A stretch of 64,000 nt of DNA from Niebla homalea (lineage: Eukaryota > Ascomycota > Lecanoromycetes > Lecanorales > Ramalinaceae). Location: assembly GCA_019925105.1 (NCBI GenBank), contig JAHGAU010000003.1, positions 1,674,001-1,738,000 of the forward strand, given 5' to 3'. Position numbers and translations under genes: made by a program. Positions 22,145-33,138 of this stretch are shown piece after piece (position 1 is the stretch's first letter; every line of letters begins with the position of its first letter). Under the pieces are notes generated by a model that saw nothing but the letters and a program-made list of their open reading frames with translations, had not been told where the DNA came from and ran no database searches.

Positions 22145-23146
22145 TCAACGTCCTGATTCTTCCTTGACGCATATTGAAATTTCCAGCGCGTCCTATCACA
22201 GTCAGTATCTCATGTGTATCAGAGCCATAGGTGATGGACTCACCGGAATCCCCGTGGGCTCGAAGCTGTCAACCCTCTTGCTGTCATAGACCAGATTTGG
22301 ATTTCCCTTCTCCGTCGAGCCGAGCTTCTTCTCGCTCACAGCATCCTGAAACAAGTACCCATACTTCTCGCTCAAGCCAGCCTTGTCATCGCTTGGGGCA
22401 TCTCCCATCTCTAGCGCTTTCCTCTTCTCTTCCACTGTGCTCCTGACATACCTCAAGTACGGCGGGTTTCCGGGCTTGACGCAGTTATCTGCCGCGAGCA
22501 CTGATCCTGGTCTTACAATCTTGAGACTCTCGCAAAGCTTCAAGTCGGTCGTGTATGCTGGCTTGGAGTGATCCAGGAACATCATATCGATCTCAGGTAA
22601 CAGCCCTGCGGCATGCAATCGCTTGATGGAGTTTGCGCTCGATCCAACGTGGACCTTGACGATATCGCTCAAGCCGGCGAGATCCACCAGCGACATGATT
22701 ACGGCTGCAAACTCGGGATTGAACTCGAGACTGAAGAGTCTCTTCCCTCCAGCTTGCCGGACGGCATCCCCAAAGAGAACGGCTGAATATCCGACATATC
22801 CTCCAAGCTCGACCAACACGTTCGGCTTGTGCTTTCGAATGAGATTGCATACGATCTTGCCTTTGTCATCTCCAATGTTCATTAGATATTTCTTGGTGCG
22901 ACCATACTCGTCAATGGCAGCCAGCACTTTCTGCGGCGATCCTCTGATTTCGTCTATCTTTTCATGACCGTACACAAAGTGGAGTAAGTCAATCTCTCTT
23001 CCATCGTCGAACTGAAGCAACTGTCAATTGTTCATCATTGGTACACGAGGCTCAATAATTCATACATACTTCTGGCCCTCCTCTTCTTGCGCAGCATAAG
23101 CCTTTCTCTCATCAAAACTGTTCGCTGAGCTCTTTGCGGAAGCCAT
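22145..23146 (-). CDS. O-methyltransferase, probable 4-deoxygadusol-forming MysB-like enzyme
   Basis: A SAM-dependent methyltransferase of the catechol O-methyltransferase fold, expected to methylate desmethyl-4-deoxygadusol. Three exons (23146-23066, 23020-22244, 22192-22145) give 301 residues. Exon 1 starts MASAKSS and needs the donor after AAG-TAT to keep phase. The last exon adds only 15 residues (DALEISICVKEESGR). SAM motif I is ELGGYVGYS at 98-106. The COMT-type metal and catalytic set is visible: FLDHSK with Asp177, His178 and Lys180, and AADN with Asp205 and Asn206. The insertion around 225-255 is rich in Lys, Glu and Asp. It stands head to head with DDGS across 1.3 kb, the usual gene pairing of mycosporine clusters, so the substrate assignment is strong by context. 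Confidence 0.87.
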
Positions 23147-24441
23147 CAAAATTATCTTCGCTCAATGCTTGATTGGTTTCTACTTTTCTATAAGCTCGCG
23201 ACTCTCACAGAAAATTCATTGAAAAAAAAACAAAAAAACAAAGACAAAAAAGGCGGATGACGTCGAGAGGCTGTCAACCCCATGGTTCTAGAGGGCGCCT
23301 CACTGATTGACCCCCGCGTCACCGTCAAAATTGTTCTGAATTGGGTAAGACGCGCTCCCTTTCAGCTGGCTTCAAGCCACGGGATGCGACTTGCCTAGCT
23401 ACCAGATTTCAGCTATATTTCATCAATGTGCTCATCACGAAAAACCGTTTTGTCTGAGAGTCGAAACACCAACAGAATCAAGATCCTGCTTCGGCCGATC
23501 TTCCGCAAAGACACAGCGCACAACCTTTTGCGACAGACTAAATGCCTGCTAATCGGCCCAATGACGCGCCATATGATCACGACATTGTCAAACCTACCCA
23601 ATTGGACCACGGCATCTTGCAGAATAGGAGAAGCATGAAAAACTCAATCTACCCGAGATCTGACATCTCGCCACGGCAAAATCCCATTCCATGACAAAAA
23701 TTTATGGGTCCCTACAGGCGCGGGGTGCATGAACCTTGCTTCCGGGCCTATTCGAATGATGTAAATGTGCCGCTTGGCAGATTACATTATCCGAAATCGA
23801 CACACAACACTCGGTACACGCACTATACCATCGTCAAACTCACATGCCGGCCAAGGAAGCGAAGCAAATCATGATGAATTATACTAAAACTCTGTGCGAT
23901 TGAATCTGCTCGATGCGGAAGGAGCCCGGCCCATCTCTCCTTTGGCGATCCACCAAAGCACGACGATGGTGACATGTGTTGAGGATGGGCTTTTGGAAAC
24001 TTCTCCACGGTCCTAGTCGTGTACGTCAATACGCTTTGCGCTAGGGTCCTCCAGGCACGAATTGCCAATCGCCGTTTCAGTAGCTGCACCGCGCCATTGC
24101 TCGAGGCGCACCATGGCGAGAACTAACATGCTGGCAGAAGTCCTATCAATTGAACACGGTTATGGCATACGCCGCCAATTTGCAGCGGGCGAGATTGTCC
24201 GCGTTGAATTAAACATTTGGATGACAGCACAAGTCTGGAGGCATTCTCATGGGACGGAAGGACGAATAGAGCACGTCTAATACGTCAATGATGAGATCGT
24301 GTCTGTCTTCTGGAATGTGTATATAGCGGCAGCCCCAGCGCGTTGGTTTGGTGGCATCCCTAGCGCCCAAGCAATTCATCACTGTCTCAACTTTACCTTC
24401 TTGTACAAATCTTCAGGCTTCAACACCTCCCCAAGTCCACC
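23147..24441. promoter_or_regulatory. Divergent promoter region between OMT and DDGS
   Basis: The 1.3-kb space separates the start codons of the methyltransferase and DDGS. An A-rich stretch lies near 23218-23250 just upstream of the methyltransferase ATG. A TATATAG motif at about 24319 is roughly 120 bp before the DDGS ATG. A shared light- or stress-responsive control would make sense for a sunscreen pathway but no factor site was identified. Confidence 0.45.
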
Positions 24442-26094
24442 ATGTCTGACATGCAAGCGACCGTGTCCGAAACCGCGACTGGATTCCACGTGGACGGGTA
24501 CGAAAAGATCTCCTACGACTTCACCTTCCTAGACGGGGTCTTCGATGTGAACAATCGTCAATTGGCCGATTGCTACGAGCGCTGGGGTCGAGTGCTGGCG
24601 GTGACCGACCTCAATGTGTACAACGTCTATGGCGAGCAGATTGAGCGGTACTTTGAGCACTATGGCCTCGATCTCAAGGTCCACAAGACCAAGATTGGGG
24701 AAAAAGCCAAGACGGTCCCAACGTGGCTCAGCATCGTCGACTCCATGACCGAATTTGGCATCTTTCGCAAGGTTGGTCCTGAGCCCGTTGATCGACACGC
24801 GCGTCTGTTTGAGCTGACGAATTCTTGACCTGCAGGAACCTGTTCTGGTAGTTGGAGGTGGCCTCGTGACTGACGTTGCTGGGTAAAAGCTGCCATTGCC
24901 AGAGATCATATCAAGGCACTCTCCCATAGCTCCCGTTTGACGTACGTTCGTCTTGATGGCCAGACTAACCGGGTCACGTGTTGCAGATTCGCCTGTGCAG
25001 CATACCGCAGAAACACCAATTTCATCCGCGTGCCGACGACGGTCATTGGTCTGATAGACGCATCCGTTTCCATCAAAGTCGCGGTCAACTATGGCAACTA
25101 CAAGAACCGACTGGGAGCCTACCATGCACCCATTCACACTTTTCTCGATTTCACATTCCTGCGAACATTACCAACCGCCCAGATCCGCAATGGATTTGCA
25201 GAACTCATAAAGATTTCAACTTGCTCCCATCTGGACACCTTCAACCTGCTTGATAAATACTGCGAGGAACTGATCGACTCTGGCTTTGGTCGGTGCGATG
25301 GAGCACGGCCAGAAGTGCGCAAGGCTGCTGATGACATTAACCGGGAAGGCATCTTGGAGATGCTGAGGCTTGAGACTCCCAATCTACACGAGATCGGTCT
25401 CGATCGTGTGATTGCATACGGCCATACGTGAGTTTGAGTATTCCCGATTTCAATTTCAGTACTCATATAAATCATCAGATGGTCACCAATGCACGAACTT
25501 GTGCCCGACACTCCACTCCGCCACGGCCATGCTATTAGCATCGACATGGCTTACTCCGCCACTCTAGCCAACAGCCGCAAACTCATCTCCGACGAAGAGC
25601 ATCGCCGTGTTCTAAATCTCTTCTCCCGTGCAGGTCTATCCATGGACCATCCCCAATTTGATGCCGAAATCCTCGACAAAGGAACTGCCGCCATTCTCAA
25701 GACGCGTGATGGCAAGCTCCGGGCCGCCGTACCCAGCCCACTGGGCCAATGCAAGTTCCTCAATGACGTCGACGCCAAGGAGCTGAACGCGGCGCTCTTG
25801 CGGCACAAGAAGCTCATGCGCGAGTACCCGCGGAACGGTGAGGGCATTGAAGCCTATGTTGACGCAAGCGACACTGGCTATACCGAGACCAACACTGCAG
25901 CCGTCAGAGAGATCGAGGACGCAGCCGCGAAAGCGGGGGAGTTGAACGGCAACGGGGCGATCCACGGAGGCAGCGTACCGAAGGGGATGCTCAACGGTGG
26001 CAAGGGCGTCAAGGAGATTCTGGCGAACGGGCACAGTGCAGAGGATGGGCTGAGCAACGGGGTCAATGGTTTCGTCAATGGATCACGGGCATAG
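24442..26094 (+). CDS. Desmethyl-4-deoxygadusol synthase (DDGS, MysA-like sugar-phosphate cyclase)
   Basis: DDGS cyclises sedoheptulose 7-phosphate to desmethyl-4-deoxygadusol using NAD+ and a metal, the first step of mycosporine synthesis. Four exons (24442-24771, 24836-24882, 24987-25427, 25479-26094) give 477 residues; the 47-bp exon 2 supplies the NAD-loop motif [12 protein letters not shown]. The dehydroquinate-synthase-like fold is clear: [16 protein letters not shown], the metal Glu198 in FAELIK, His272 in YGHTWSPMHE, and the [12 protein letters not shown] segment with His288 and His290. The GHTWSP and RHGHA forms separate DDGS/EEVS enzymes from true dehydroquinate synthases. The C-terminal 60 or so residues are a Gly/Asn/Ala-rich tail ([21 protein letters not shown]) beyond the usual domain. 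Neighbouring OMT and ATP-grasp genes favour DDGS over EEVS. Confidence 0.92.
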
Positions 26095-26740
26095 ATTGAC
26101 ATGTTTTGATATAGGATAAATGGGATCAGAAAAGTGACTATGAATTACGCGGGTAGCAAGGGTCATGATAATCCTTTTCGTTGTATCATTTCTGCTATCT
26201 TTTCTTGCATTTGCCGATAAAATAAGACGTTCGCGCTGTTCTCAGACCAAGCTTCGGATTTAATTGGTGCACTGATTGATCGAGGTGACAGTCTAGTCAA
26301 TGAGAGATCACGAAACGGAGTTTGTCAGGCTGCAGAGGCAATGAATCCCCTCCCCAGGTTACCAGTCCTGTATATAATACGTGGACCATGTACAGATACA
26401 GTGACTCTTGCTAGATACCAGCAGCGCTCCTGAAGGTACAAATATCTCCTTAAGACGGATCTATGATCACCTCAGCAATGACGCCGTGGTGACCGATGGG
26501 CGGGGCTAACAATTCCTCCAGGGTGCCCCAGCGCCATCCTCCTCATGGCTTGTTTCGACTACAGATGGGAATGTTGGGCGACGCGGAAATTGTGTCACCC
26601 AAACATCGAATTGACGAAGGGTCTCCTGTCACCCCGCCCCTTTTTGCCGAATGGCGTCAGATAAATAATGATACATCAGAGCTCACTGCCACTACGCATC
26701 GAGTTGCCTCTAAACAGCCTCACGTTACCCAAAGCACAAC
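26095..26740. other. Intergenic, upstream of the dioxygenase pseudogene
   Basis: About 0.65 kb after the DDGS stop. A TATATAAT-like motif occurs near 26369. The plus ORF at 26496-26864 reads through the pseudogene start in another frame and is not taken as a gene. Confidence 0.45.
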
Positions 26741-27786
26741 ATGGCCTCAGTTGATGTTCAAACAACGGTTGCAGACACCATTATCTCCCCACAACCCCCC
26801 ACCCTCCGCTCAAATCAAGGAAAATTGTCGCTGTCGCATCGACGGCCTGGATGCAACCCACTGATCTCAACACCCCACTCGAAGAAATGAGAGCCCGCTA
26901 GGACCGCGACGGACACATCTGGATCAAGAACCTCATCCCCCGCGAAGTCGTCCACGACATGCGCGAGCAGTCCGTCTCCCCTGCCCCCTTGACCACCATC
27001 CCTTAAATCCCTTCCCACCCCCAGCGCAACCCAGCCACACGACACCTTTACTGGACAGACGTACAGCTACTTCACCCTCCTCCAACCAACCTCCATCCTC
27101 GCCCACTCGACCCTTGCGCGCCTCGGCATCTACAACGCCACCGCCGACCCGCTCTGCCACCAAGGTTTGGGCGGCACCCCATACTCCGCCATCTACTCCC
27201 TTCTCGACCACATCCACACGACGCTCAAATAGAACACCTTCCTCGCACCCCAGCCTCCGCCTCTTCATCCGCCGCTTCATGGGCTGGGAGAGGAAGTCAT
27301 GCTGCAACGCGCGCTGCCGCGGCACACTGAGTACCGCGATCCACTACGACAAGTCATTCTTGCGGGGCGGAGAAGCGGACTTCCTGACCGTGGGGGTCCC
27401 TATTGGGGACGTGGTGCCGAATTGGTAGGGGGCTGATGTATCTTGAGGATGATGGGCCACGGAGGGAGGAGCTGGAAGACGCGTTCGCCCTCGGCGCCGA
27501 GGAGTTTACTGAGATGGAGAGGAGGAATGCGTTCAATTGGCATATGAATCGCGGTGGGCATCTAAGCCATGATGTGGAGGAGTTTGGGAGGGAGAAGGGG
27601 CAAGGGAGGAAGTGGCTGGTGGGCAATTACGAGGCCAGAGATGTGGTGTTCCATAAACCGTATGTGATCCATGCGAGCACGAGGAGTGAGGATGGGGAGG
27701 GCAGGATCTGGCTGACGAGTGATGTCAGGTTTTATGAGGAGGGGTTTTGTGGATGGGGGGTGTTTGCGGTGCTGGATGCACGATGA
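26741..27786 (+). pseudogene. Phytanoyl-CoA dioxygenase family (MysH-type) pseudogene
   Basis: The reading starts well at ATG 26741 (MASVDVQTTVADTII) and shows PhyH-family sequence to 27786, but in several frames. Lesions that can be read: a frame change near 26820; an in-frame TAG at 26899-26901 between EEMRAR and DRDGHIW; a poorly conserved or partly lost stretch at 26970-27060; a TAG at 27230-27232; and frame changes near 27245, 27290, 27325 and 27425. Recognisable parts include GIYNATADPL, HQGLGGTPYSA, RLFIRRFMGWER, the iron HxD in IHYDK (27342-27350), GLMYLED, LSHDVEEFGRE and the distal His in VVFHKPYVIH, followed by RIWLTSDVRF. Intact members are 2-oxoglutarate/Fe(II) oxygenases; in cyanobacteria MysH tailors imino-mycosporines to palythines. 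The DDGS gene next door suggests a former tailoring gene. The number of breaks rules out simple sequencing error or introns. Confidence 0.85.
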
Positions 27787-30000
27787 TGGGTTGTGAAGGA
27801 GCAAGGGGCAGTACGAGACACTGCTATGGTCAGAGGTTCGGTATGAGGCTCACATTACTTGTGTCCAGCTATGGGGCTTTGTGTTCGCTGATGTGGGCAT
27901 ATGTACAATGCTATTGTCAGAGCCCCTTGCCACAGGTCCTTTGTCCATCGCTGACTTTGCAAGCCGCTTGCGTCGATGCTGTACCCCCCATTTCGACGCC
28001 AGAGGACCCATTTCCACGGATTCGGGTCATTCCCAGCTGCTTGGTCGTCGGATTGGGCAGTCCTTTGACGCCACACCATCCTATTGTTCCCCCGCTATTC
28101 CATTCGTCGCCGCACTTTATCGTAGGCATCGATCCTTTGTTCCCCCCCGACTTAACGCCAGAGGACCCGACTCCACGGACTCGGGTTATTCCCAGCTGCT
28201 CCGTCGTTGGATTGGGCGGTCCTTTAACGTTATACTATCCTATTGTTTCCCCCGCTCTTCCACTCGTTACTACACCTGATCGCAAGCATCGATCCTTTGT
28301 CCCCCCCAGCTCAACGACAGAGGACCCAATTCCACGGATTCGGGTCATTCCCAGCTGCTCGGTCGTTGGATTGGGAAGCCTTTGACGCCACACCATCCTA
28401 TTGTCCCCCCGCTATTTCACTCGTCGCTGCACCTGATCGCGGGCATCGATCCTTTGTTCCCCCCGACTCCAACGCCAGAGGAGACCGGTTCCACGGACAC
28501 GGGTCATTCCCAGCTGCTCGGTCGTTGGATTGGGCAGTCCTTTGACGCCACACCATCCTATTGTCCCCCCGCTATTCCATTTGTCGCTGTACTTGATCGC
28601 GGGCATCGATTCTTTGTTCCCCCCCGACTCAACGCCAGAGGAGACCGGCTCCATGGACTCGGGTCATTCCCAGCTGCTCGGTCGTTGGATTGGGCAGTCC
28701 TTTGACGCCTCATGCGGATACAATCTGCCCATTGTCCACTTGTCCTTCACCGCCACACCTCTTTCACGCCCAAACCAACGCCAGCGGCACCCGTGGATTC
28801 CCGAGTCCGTGCCCATGGGATTGTCTGGCGTTCATTCGGGAGTGGCTGTGCAGCCTTTTCTTTTGTGATCCGAGATAGTCAAAGTCCAATCTACTCTACG
28901 AGTCTCCTTTGAGACCCAAGTGTTGTAAACCCTGGACGGACCCAACACCACGGAGCCGGCAAAACCGTGATCGTCTCCAAGGGGGGTTTGTGGGGGGAGG
29001 TTTCCGGGATTAGCTACGCTGGGGCTCTCGATCCTCTCTCCACTACCAAGCTGTTTACAAGCTTCCCTCTTTTGAACCGCTCACCTGGGACACCACCAGT
29101 GGAGCCCCCGACGGGTTCCCAACGGACTAGATGGGGGGGGGCCAATACGAAGATGGACAACAACAATAAAAGCGTTCTTCATGCGTGCGTGCGGGCTCTA
29201 TACGCCTGGGTGGATGGAGGAAAAGCTCGTTTTGGCGCGCGATCGGATACGCTGGTCCCTCCTTGTCGTACTTGTGGATGAGTCGATTGGTCCACATTCC
29301 CCGGGGGGGTTGGCGATTAGGGATTTCGAAAAGCACGGCCGTCTTCAATCACTTTGTCGTGAGAAGAGAAGCCGGGGGGGGGGAGATGGGGCATCCAAGA
29401 AGCTTTTTGATAAACTATTTCTGGGGCCGGCTTCGGATGGCATGTACGAGGCCATGGATGTGCACTTTTCGCTTGCTTGTTCCTCCTCCGTATGGATACA
29501 ACGTTCGTTTCGTTCGTCCGTTTTTCAGATATTATTTTGGGTTGGGGGGTTGCTTGCCACAAAGCCGACGTCCCAAACAGACCTGAGATGAACCCGAGTC
29601 CGGGGGACTGGGTTTTGTTCTGGCATGTGGAATGAGGAAGCGGAGGTGGGGAGCTTTGGTGCGGCTGTGCTTGTCTCGTCGTTAACTTATTCATACGGCT
29701 ATTGTTCGCATTTGGTATCTGGTTGAGCGCTTGGTTGGTCGCTAGGTCTTGGTTTGAGGAGGACGAGGGTGTGGGGCTCTCGATGTAGAGTTGTTGATAG
29801 CGTGTCGGCATATAGCACTCTTCTACGGGACGGTGAGAAAGTGGGCTGGACCCAGAAGAGGGAGTGTGGAGCAAGGTGATCTTGCCATCATATCATTGGG
29901 CTTTATCGGGAAGATCTCACGGAGCGGGGAAGAAGTCATTATCACCGTGGTTTTGCATTATTGACCTGGAATCACCCCTTCACGGTTCAGATCCTACATC
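27787..30000. other. Gene-poor tract with tandem repeats and G/C homopolymers
   Basis: The first part is the 159-bp tandem array described separately. From about 28900 to 29600 the sequence has unusual runs of seven to nine G or C (for example near 29131 and 29379) and long overlapping plus-strand ORFs without any family signal. It looks non-coding or repeat-derived. Confidence 0.5.
27955..28830. repeat. 159-bp tandem repeat array, five clear copies plus decayed ends
   Basis: The marker GGGT(C/T)ATTCCCAGCTGC recurs at 28024, 28183, 28342, 28501 and 28661, spacings of 159, 159, 159 and 160 bp. Each unit also carries CGCCAGAGGA, a (C/T)GATCC/TTTGTTCCCCCC segment, TCGT(C/T)GGATTGGG and CCTATTGT(T/C)CCCCC. 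The flanks (27900-27990 and 28740-28830) show weaker matches, so one more diverged copy may stand at each end. Because 159 is a multiple of three, open frames run through several units in more than one frame, which creates long ORFs (for example 27747-28385) that need not be genes. Copies differ by point changes and 1-bp indels. Confidence 0.88.
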
Positions 30001-31187
30001 TCAGACATTTCCTGAGCCACTGCTCCTCTGGCTCTGCTCCTTGGCGACCAACTCCCTGATACTCTCCTCACTCCTACTATCCCACAAGCTCGACCCGATC
30101 TCTGGCCCCTGGCCACGCTGGCCCTTCAATCTTTCCTTCAACATCCTCATCGTATCCCTCTTCTCGATCCGCATATGCTCCACGCTTGGCAAATAGACCC
30201 TCTCCCTTGTGAAAATCACCGCGAAAACCTCTTCCCTCTCCTCCTCCTCCTCCTCCTCCTCCTCTCCTTCTCGCCTACACCCAGTCCCATCGCTACCGCT
30301 CCCCGTACTCTTTCCTCCTTTTTCCACATCCTGGCCCTCCCGACTATCCCCACCGCAGCCAGGACACAGCACCTCCCCCTCAGCGGGAGGAGGAACCCAC
30401 CACCACGCCGGATACCTCCTCCTCCCCCCCGCCCCCAAATTCACAATCACACACCCCTCCAGCACACACACCACACTCCCCAACAGCCCCAGCCCCAGCA
30501 CCGACCACCCCAACCCCCTCGTCGGCGGGTCCACCACGGCCAGCAGCGCCGTCGCGCCCGCAGGCGGGTACGTCGTCCCCGTCAGCACCATGGCCGCGGA
30601 ACTCAGGCCCGTGACCAATCCGCCCGCAAGGACGTAATGGATCGATGATGGTGGATCGGTGGTCGTGGTGGAGAGGTGGAAGGCCTTGGCCAGGGCGACG
30701 GCGATGGTGGTGCTGATCAAGGTGCCGAGGATGGCGTTGCGGGGTTGGGCGAGCGGGGAGAGCGGGGTGGAGAAGTGGAGGATGGTGGCGGCGCCCTTTT
30801 TGGTGTTGGAAATCCGCGTTAGTGGTGGGAAATTCTTTGGGAGTCTTTATTTTCCATTTTTCTTGGTTGGGTTTGGAGAAGGGGGGAGGGGAAATGGAGG
30901 GAGGGAGGGAGGCGTACGAGACTGCCTAAGACGAGAGGGGGGTGGTGCGAGGAGATGTCAGGCGTCATGTAGAGGGCGCCGACGGTGAGGATGGTGATGA
31001 AGGCGCCGAGGAGGGCGTATATGGCAGTTAGGACGTTACCGATGGGTCGGTCTGGGTGGCTGCGGTGGCCGAGGAGATGGGCGATGGGGGAGGGGAGGAC
31101 GCGCGTGAGATTGTGTGGGGCGAGGCGGTCGAGGAGGGTGTCGAGGGGAAGGTTCCAGGTTGTGGGAGGAGTGAAGGAGGAGGGCAT
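30001..31187 (-). CDS. HPP family integral membrane protein
   Basis: HPP proteins are small multi-pass membrane proteins; a plant member moves nitrite, but the fungal function is unknown. Two exons (31187-30918, 30795-30001) give 354 residues. The N terminus (about 1-55) is followed by a first helix (LTAIYALLGAFITILTVGAL), then the name motif ISSHHPPLVLGSL ending exon 1. Splicing out 122 bp joins it to GAAATILHFSTPLSPLAQP with the conserved PLAQPRNAILGTL. Two or three more helices follow (VLAGGLVTGLSSAAMVLTG, GWSVLGLGLLGSVVCVLEG). The C-terminal 130 residues are hydrophilic, with a Glu run encoded by a GAG/GAA repeat (30238-30267) that could vary in length. The HPP, QPRN and membrane pattern make the family certain. 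Confidence 0.9.
30238..30267. repeat. CTC/GAG trinucleotide repeat inside the HPP gene
   Basis: The plus strand reads CTCCTC repeated about nine times, coding for a Glu run in the cytosolic tail of the HPP protein. It is a likely site of length variation. Confidence 0.8.
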
Positions 31188-32253
31188 GGCTCGTTGATCT
31201 GGTTACCGGCGGGAGCTGGTGGGAGGGGAGGTTCTGGGCTTCTTGTAATAGCTTGGTGGAGAGTTGGATGTAAGACGAGTTGGTAGAGGGAAATCATGTA
31301 TATATGGATATCGCTTGAACCACATTTGTAAATATGAGGTTTTCGCTGGCCAAGGAAACAGGCAATGGCGGTGGTATAAACCACAAGTTGTTTCAGCGAT
31401 GCTCGGAGGGCAACTTCATTGCTCGTCGTCGACGATTGCCAGATGGCGAGATTCCCAGCATACCACATCAACGAAAACACATGAAACGGAAGCCCCTCTT
31501 CAATCTTCTCAAACTTTTTACAAAAGAAGCGCAAACGAAGGAAAAGCAGGAGGCAGATGATAATTATTTGAAATGGCACAAAGGACCCCAAGGCCGGATA
31601 GCTGCTGGTAACATCACCTCCTCCTCCATCGACCTTGCAAGCTATCCGGGAGGAATTGCTACCTCAAGTGAGACATCCAAATCGACTTACCCCAGCTTCT
31701 TCCCCTTGTTTTCAAACGGTCGCAAATGCTCCGAGGCTTGACGTATGGAGCGCATGCAGATTGGCGAAACAGCCTCAACTCCAGCTCCCGACCGATGCGG
31801 CACCCCGTTTCTCTAGCGTAATTGGAGCATTTATTTGCGCACGTGCAAAAAGCTTGGCGGACGAACGGAAGATTTTATGTAAAGATTTCGTAACCTGCCA
31901 CGGTATTATGTTGGTTCTTTCCTCGTCATTTGACTCATTTCATATTCGGGCAGTTCGTGGCGTAAGAGAAGGTCCGGTCCGCGGAAATGGCCAGTGCTCT
32001 TGGTGGATCAGTTGGAGTCTTGGAGAGCACAGACGATGTGGATGTTGGCTCGTGCTTTCTCATCTACTGGATGCGGTACCAAATACCAAAGTCGCAAATG
32101 GGTTGACCGAGCTGCCAATAGTGTATACGCATGATGATATATCTTCGCCATGCCGAAGCACTCTTATCAACTCCATCTGCAGCACGCCCCGCATGATCTC
32201 GATCATGACGGCTATCTGCATGATTCTCGCAAAAATGTTGCCCTCCATTGTGG
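31188..32253. other. Intergenic, nothing recognised
   Basis: About 1.1 kb upstream of the HPP gene and downstream of the Cys-rich gene. The plus ORFs at 31334-31741 and 31635-32312 have no start context, domain or splice support; the second is largely a shadow of the neighbour's 3' end. Confidence 0.4.
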
Positions 32254-33138
32254 CTAATTGGGCAATTCCGGCATTCCTCGCGAATGGGCATGTAGCTCTG
32301 GCTGAGGTCTAGTCTGATGTTCTAGCTCGGAGACCTGGTTGCCGCTTCGATGTAGCGCATGAGGCTCCAGCAGGTGAGGCTCGGAGAGAGCTGTATGCGC
32401 TGAACGTTTTCTTCTGAGACTGATAATATAAATCAGGGCCGCGAGGAGGCTGATGCCTAATGGTACGCCAACCCCAACACCAATCTTGAGGTCCAGGTTG
32501 TTCCTTGAGGCCGGGACCACAGTAATCGAAGGGCTCACGACTGCTGCTCTTGTAGCTCCAGGGCTTGCGGTAGCTGTTACCACTGCGGTGCTTGGAGCCA
32601 TCATTGGCGTAAACGTTGTCCGAGATGACGTCTTTGCTCCCACCGGTGTACCGGCAGAATACATCATGGGGGTTCCTGAAGGGAGAAGAATTTCTTGGTT
32701 TGAAAATGAGCAACAGCCATAATAGGTGTTATTCCTATCACAGCACCACTGATAATTCCCATCACATAAGTACATTCCAGCACCTTCACCCATGGACTCT
32801 GCTAGGCAGTCAGCAATGGACGCCATCCACGTGCTCAGCAAAGTCTCACCGGTCAGGCAAAATTGCGGGCATGATGGAGATCGCCAACTTTGGTCCGTGC
32901 ACGAGCCTCTATTGTAGATGGTGATTCCAGAGCTGTTCGTTGTTGAGCAGACACCATTCGACAAACAAATGCTGCCTCTTTCGCAGCATGCACTCACTGA
33001 TGCATTGAGATCACATTGCAAGTCATCAGAAGCTCTACCATTAGGATAATAGCACAAGGCCGAGAGCTGCTGGCATGATATGAAAAGAAGCAGTAAGCTT
33101 AGCCATGGAAATGTCAATTGAGCTAGATGCGATGACAT
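32254..33138 (-). CDS. Cys-rich type I membrane protein (secretory, single helix)
   Basis: An intact 294-residue protein from ATG 33138. A signal peptide (about 1-27, ending near QQLSALC) is followed by a Cys-rich outer domain with CYYPNGRASDDLQCD, SACCERGSICLSNGVC, GSCTDQSWRSPSCPQFC and CDGNYQWCCDRNNTYYGCC. A Ser/Thr/Ala/Pro stalk comes next, then one membrane helix (about 214-238, IGVGVGVPLGISLLAALIYI) and a basic turn SLRRKRS with a His/Glu/Pro-rich cytosolic tail. This layout is common among Pezizomycotina proteins whose outer domains may sense or bind cell-wall ligands, but their function is not known. No introns are needed. A degraded copy lies just upstream at 33716-34594. Confidence 0.82.
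   Translation of the reverse strand: MSSHLAQLTFPWLSLLLLFISCQQLSALCYYPNGRASDDLQCDLNASVSACCERGSICLSNGVCSTTNSSGITIYNRGSCTDQSWRSPSCPQFCLTGETLLSTWMASIADCLAESMGEGAGMYLCDGNYQWCCDRNNTYYGCCSFSNQEILLPSGTPMMYSAGTPVGAKTSSRTTFTPMMAPSTAVVTATASPGATRAAVVSPSITVVPASRNNLDLKIGVGVGVPLGISLLAALIYIISLRRKRSAHTALSEPHLLEPHALHRSGNQVSELEHQTRPQPELHAHSRGMPELPN

Noticed and set aside
24442..26094. 3-Dehydroquinate synthase of the shikimate pathway
   Set aside because: Fungal dehydroquinate synthase is part of the large AROM protein, and this gene has the GHTWSP and RHGHA motifs of DDGS/EEVS enzymes.
27747..28385. 212-codon ORF across the tandem array as a repeat protein gene
   Set aside because: Several frames are open equally because the unit is 159 bp; there is no start context, signal peptide or consistent frame across copies.
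27955..28830. CRISPR-like array
   Set aside because: The whole 159-bp unit repeats, with no unique spacers, and the host is a fungus.
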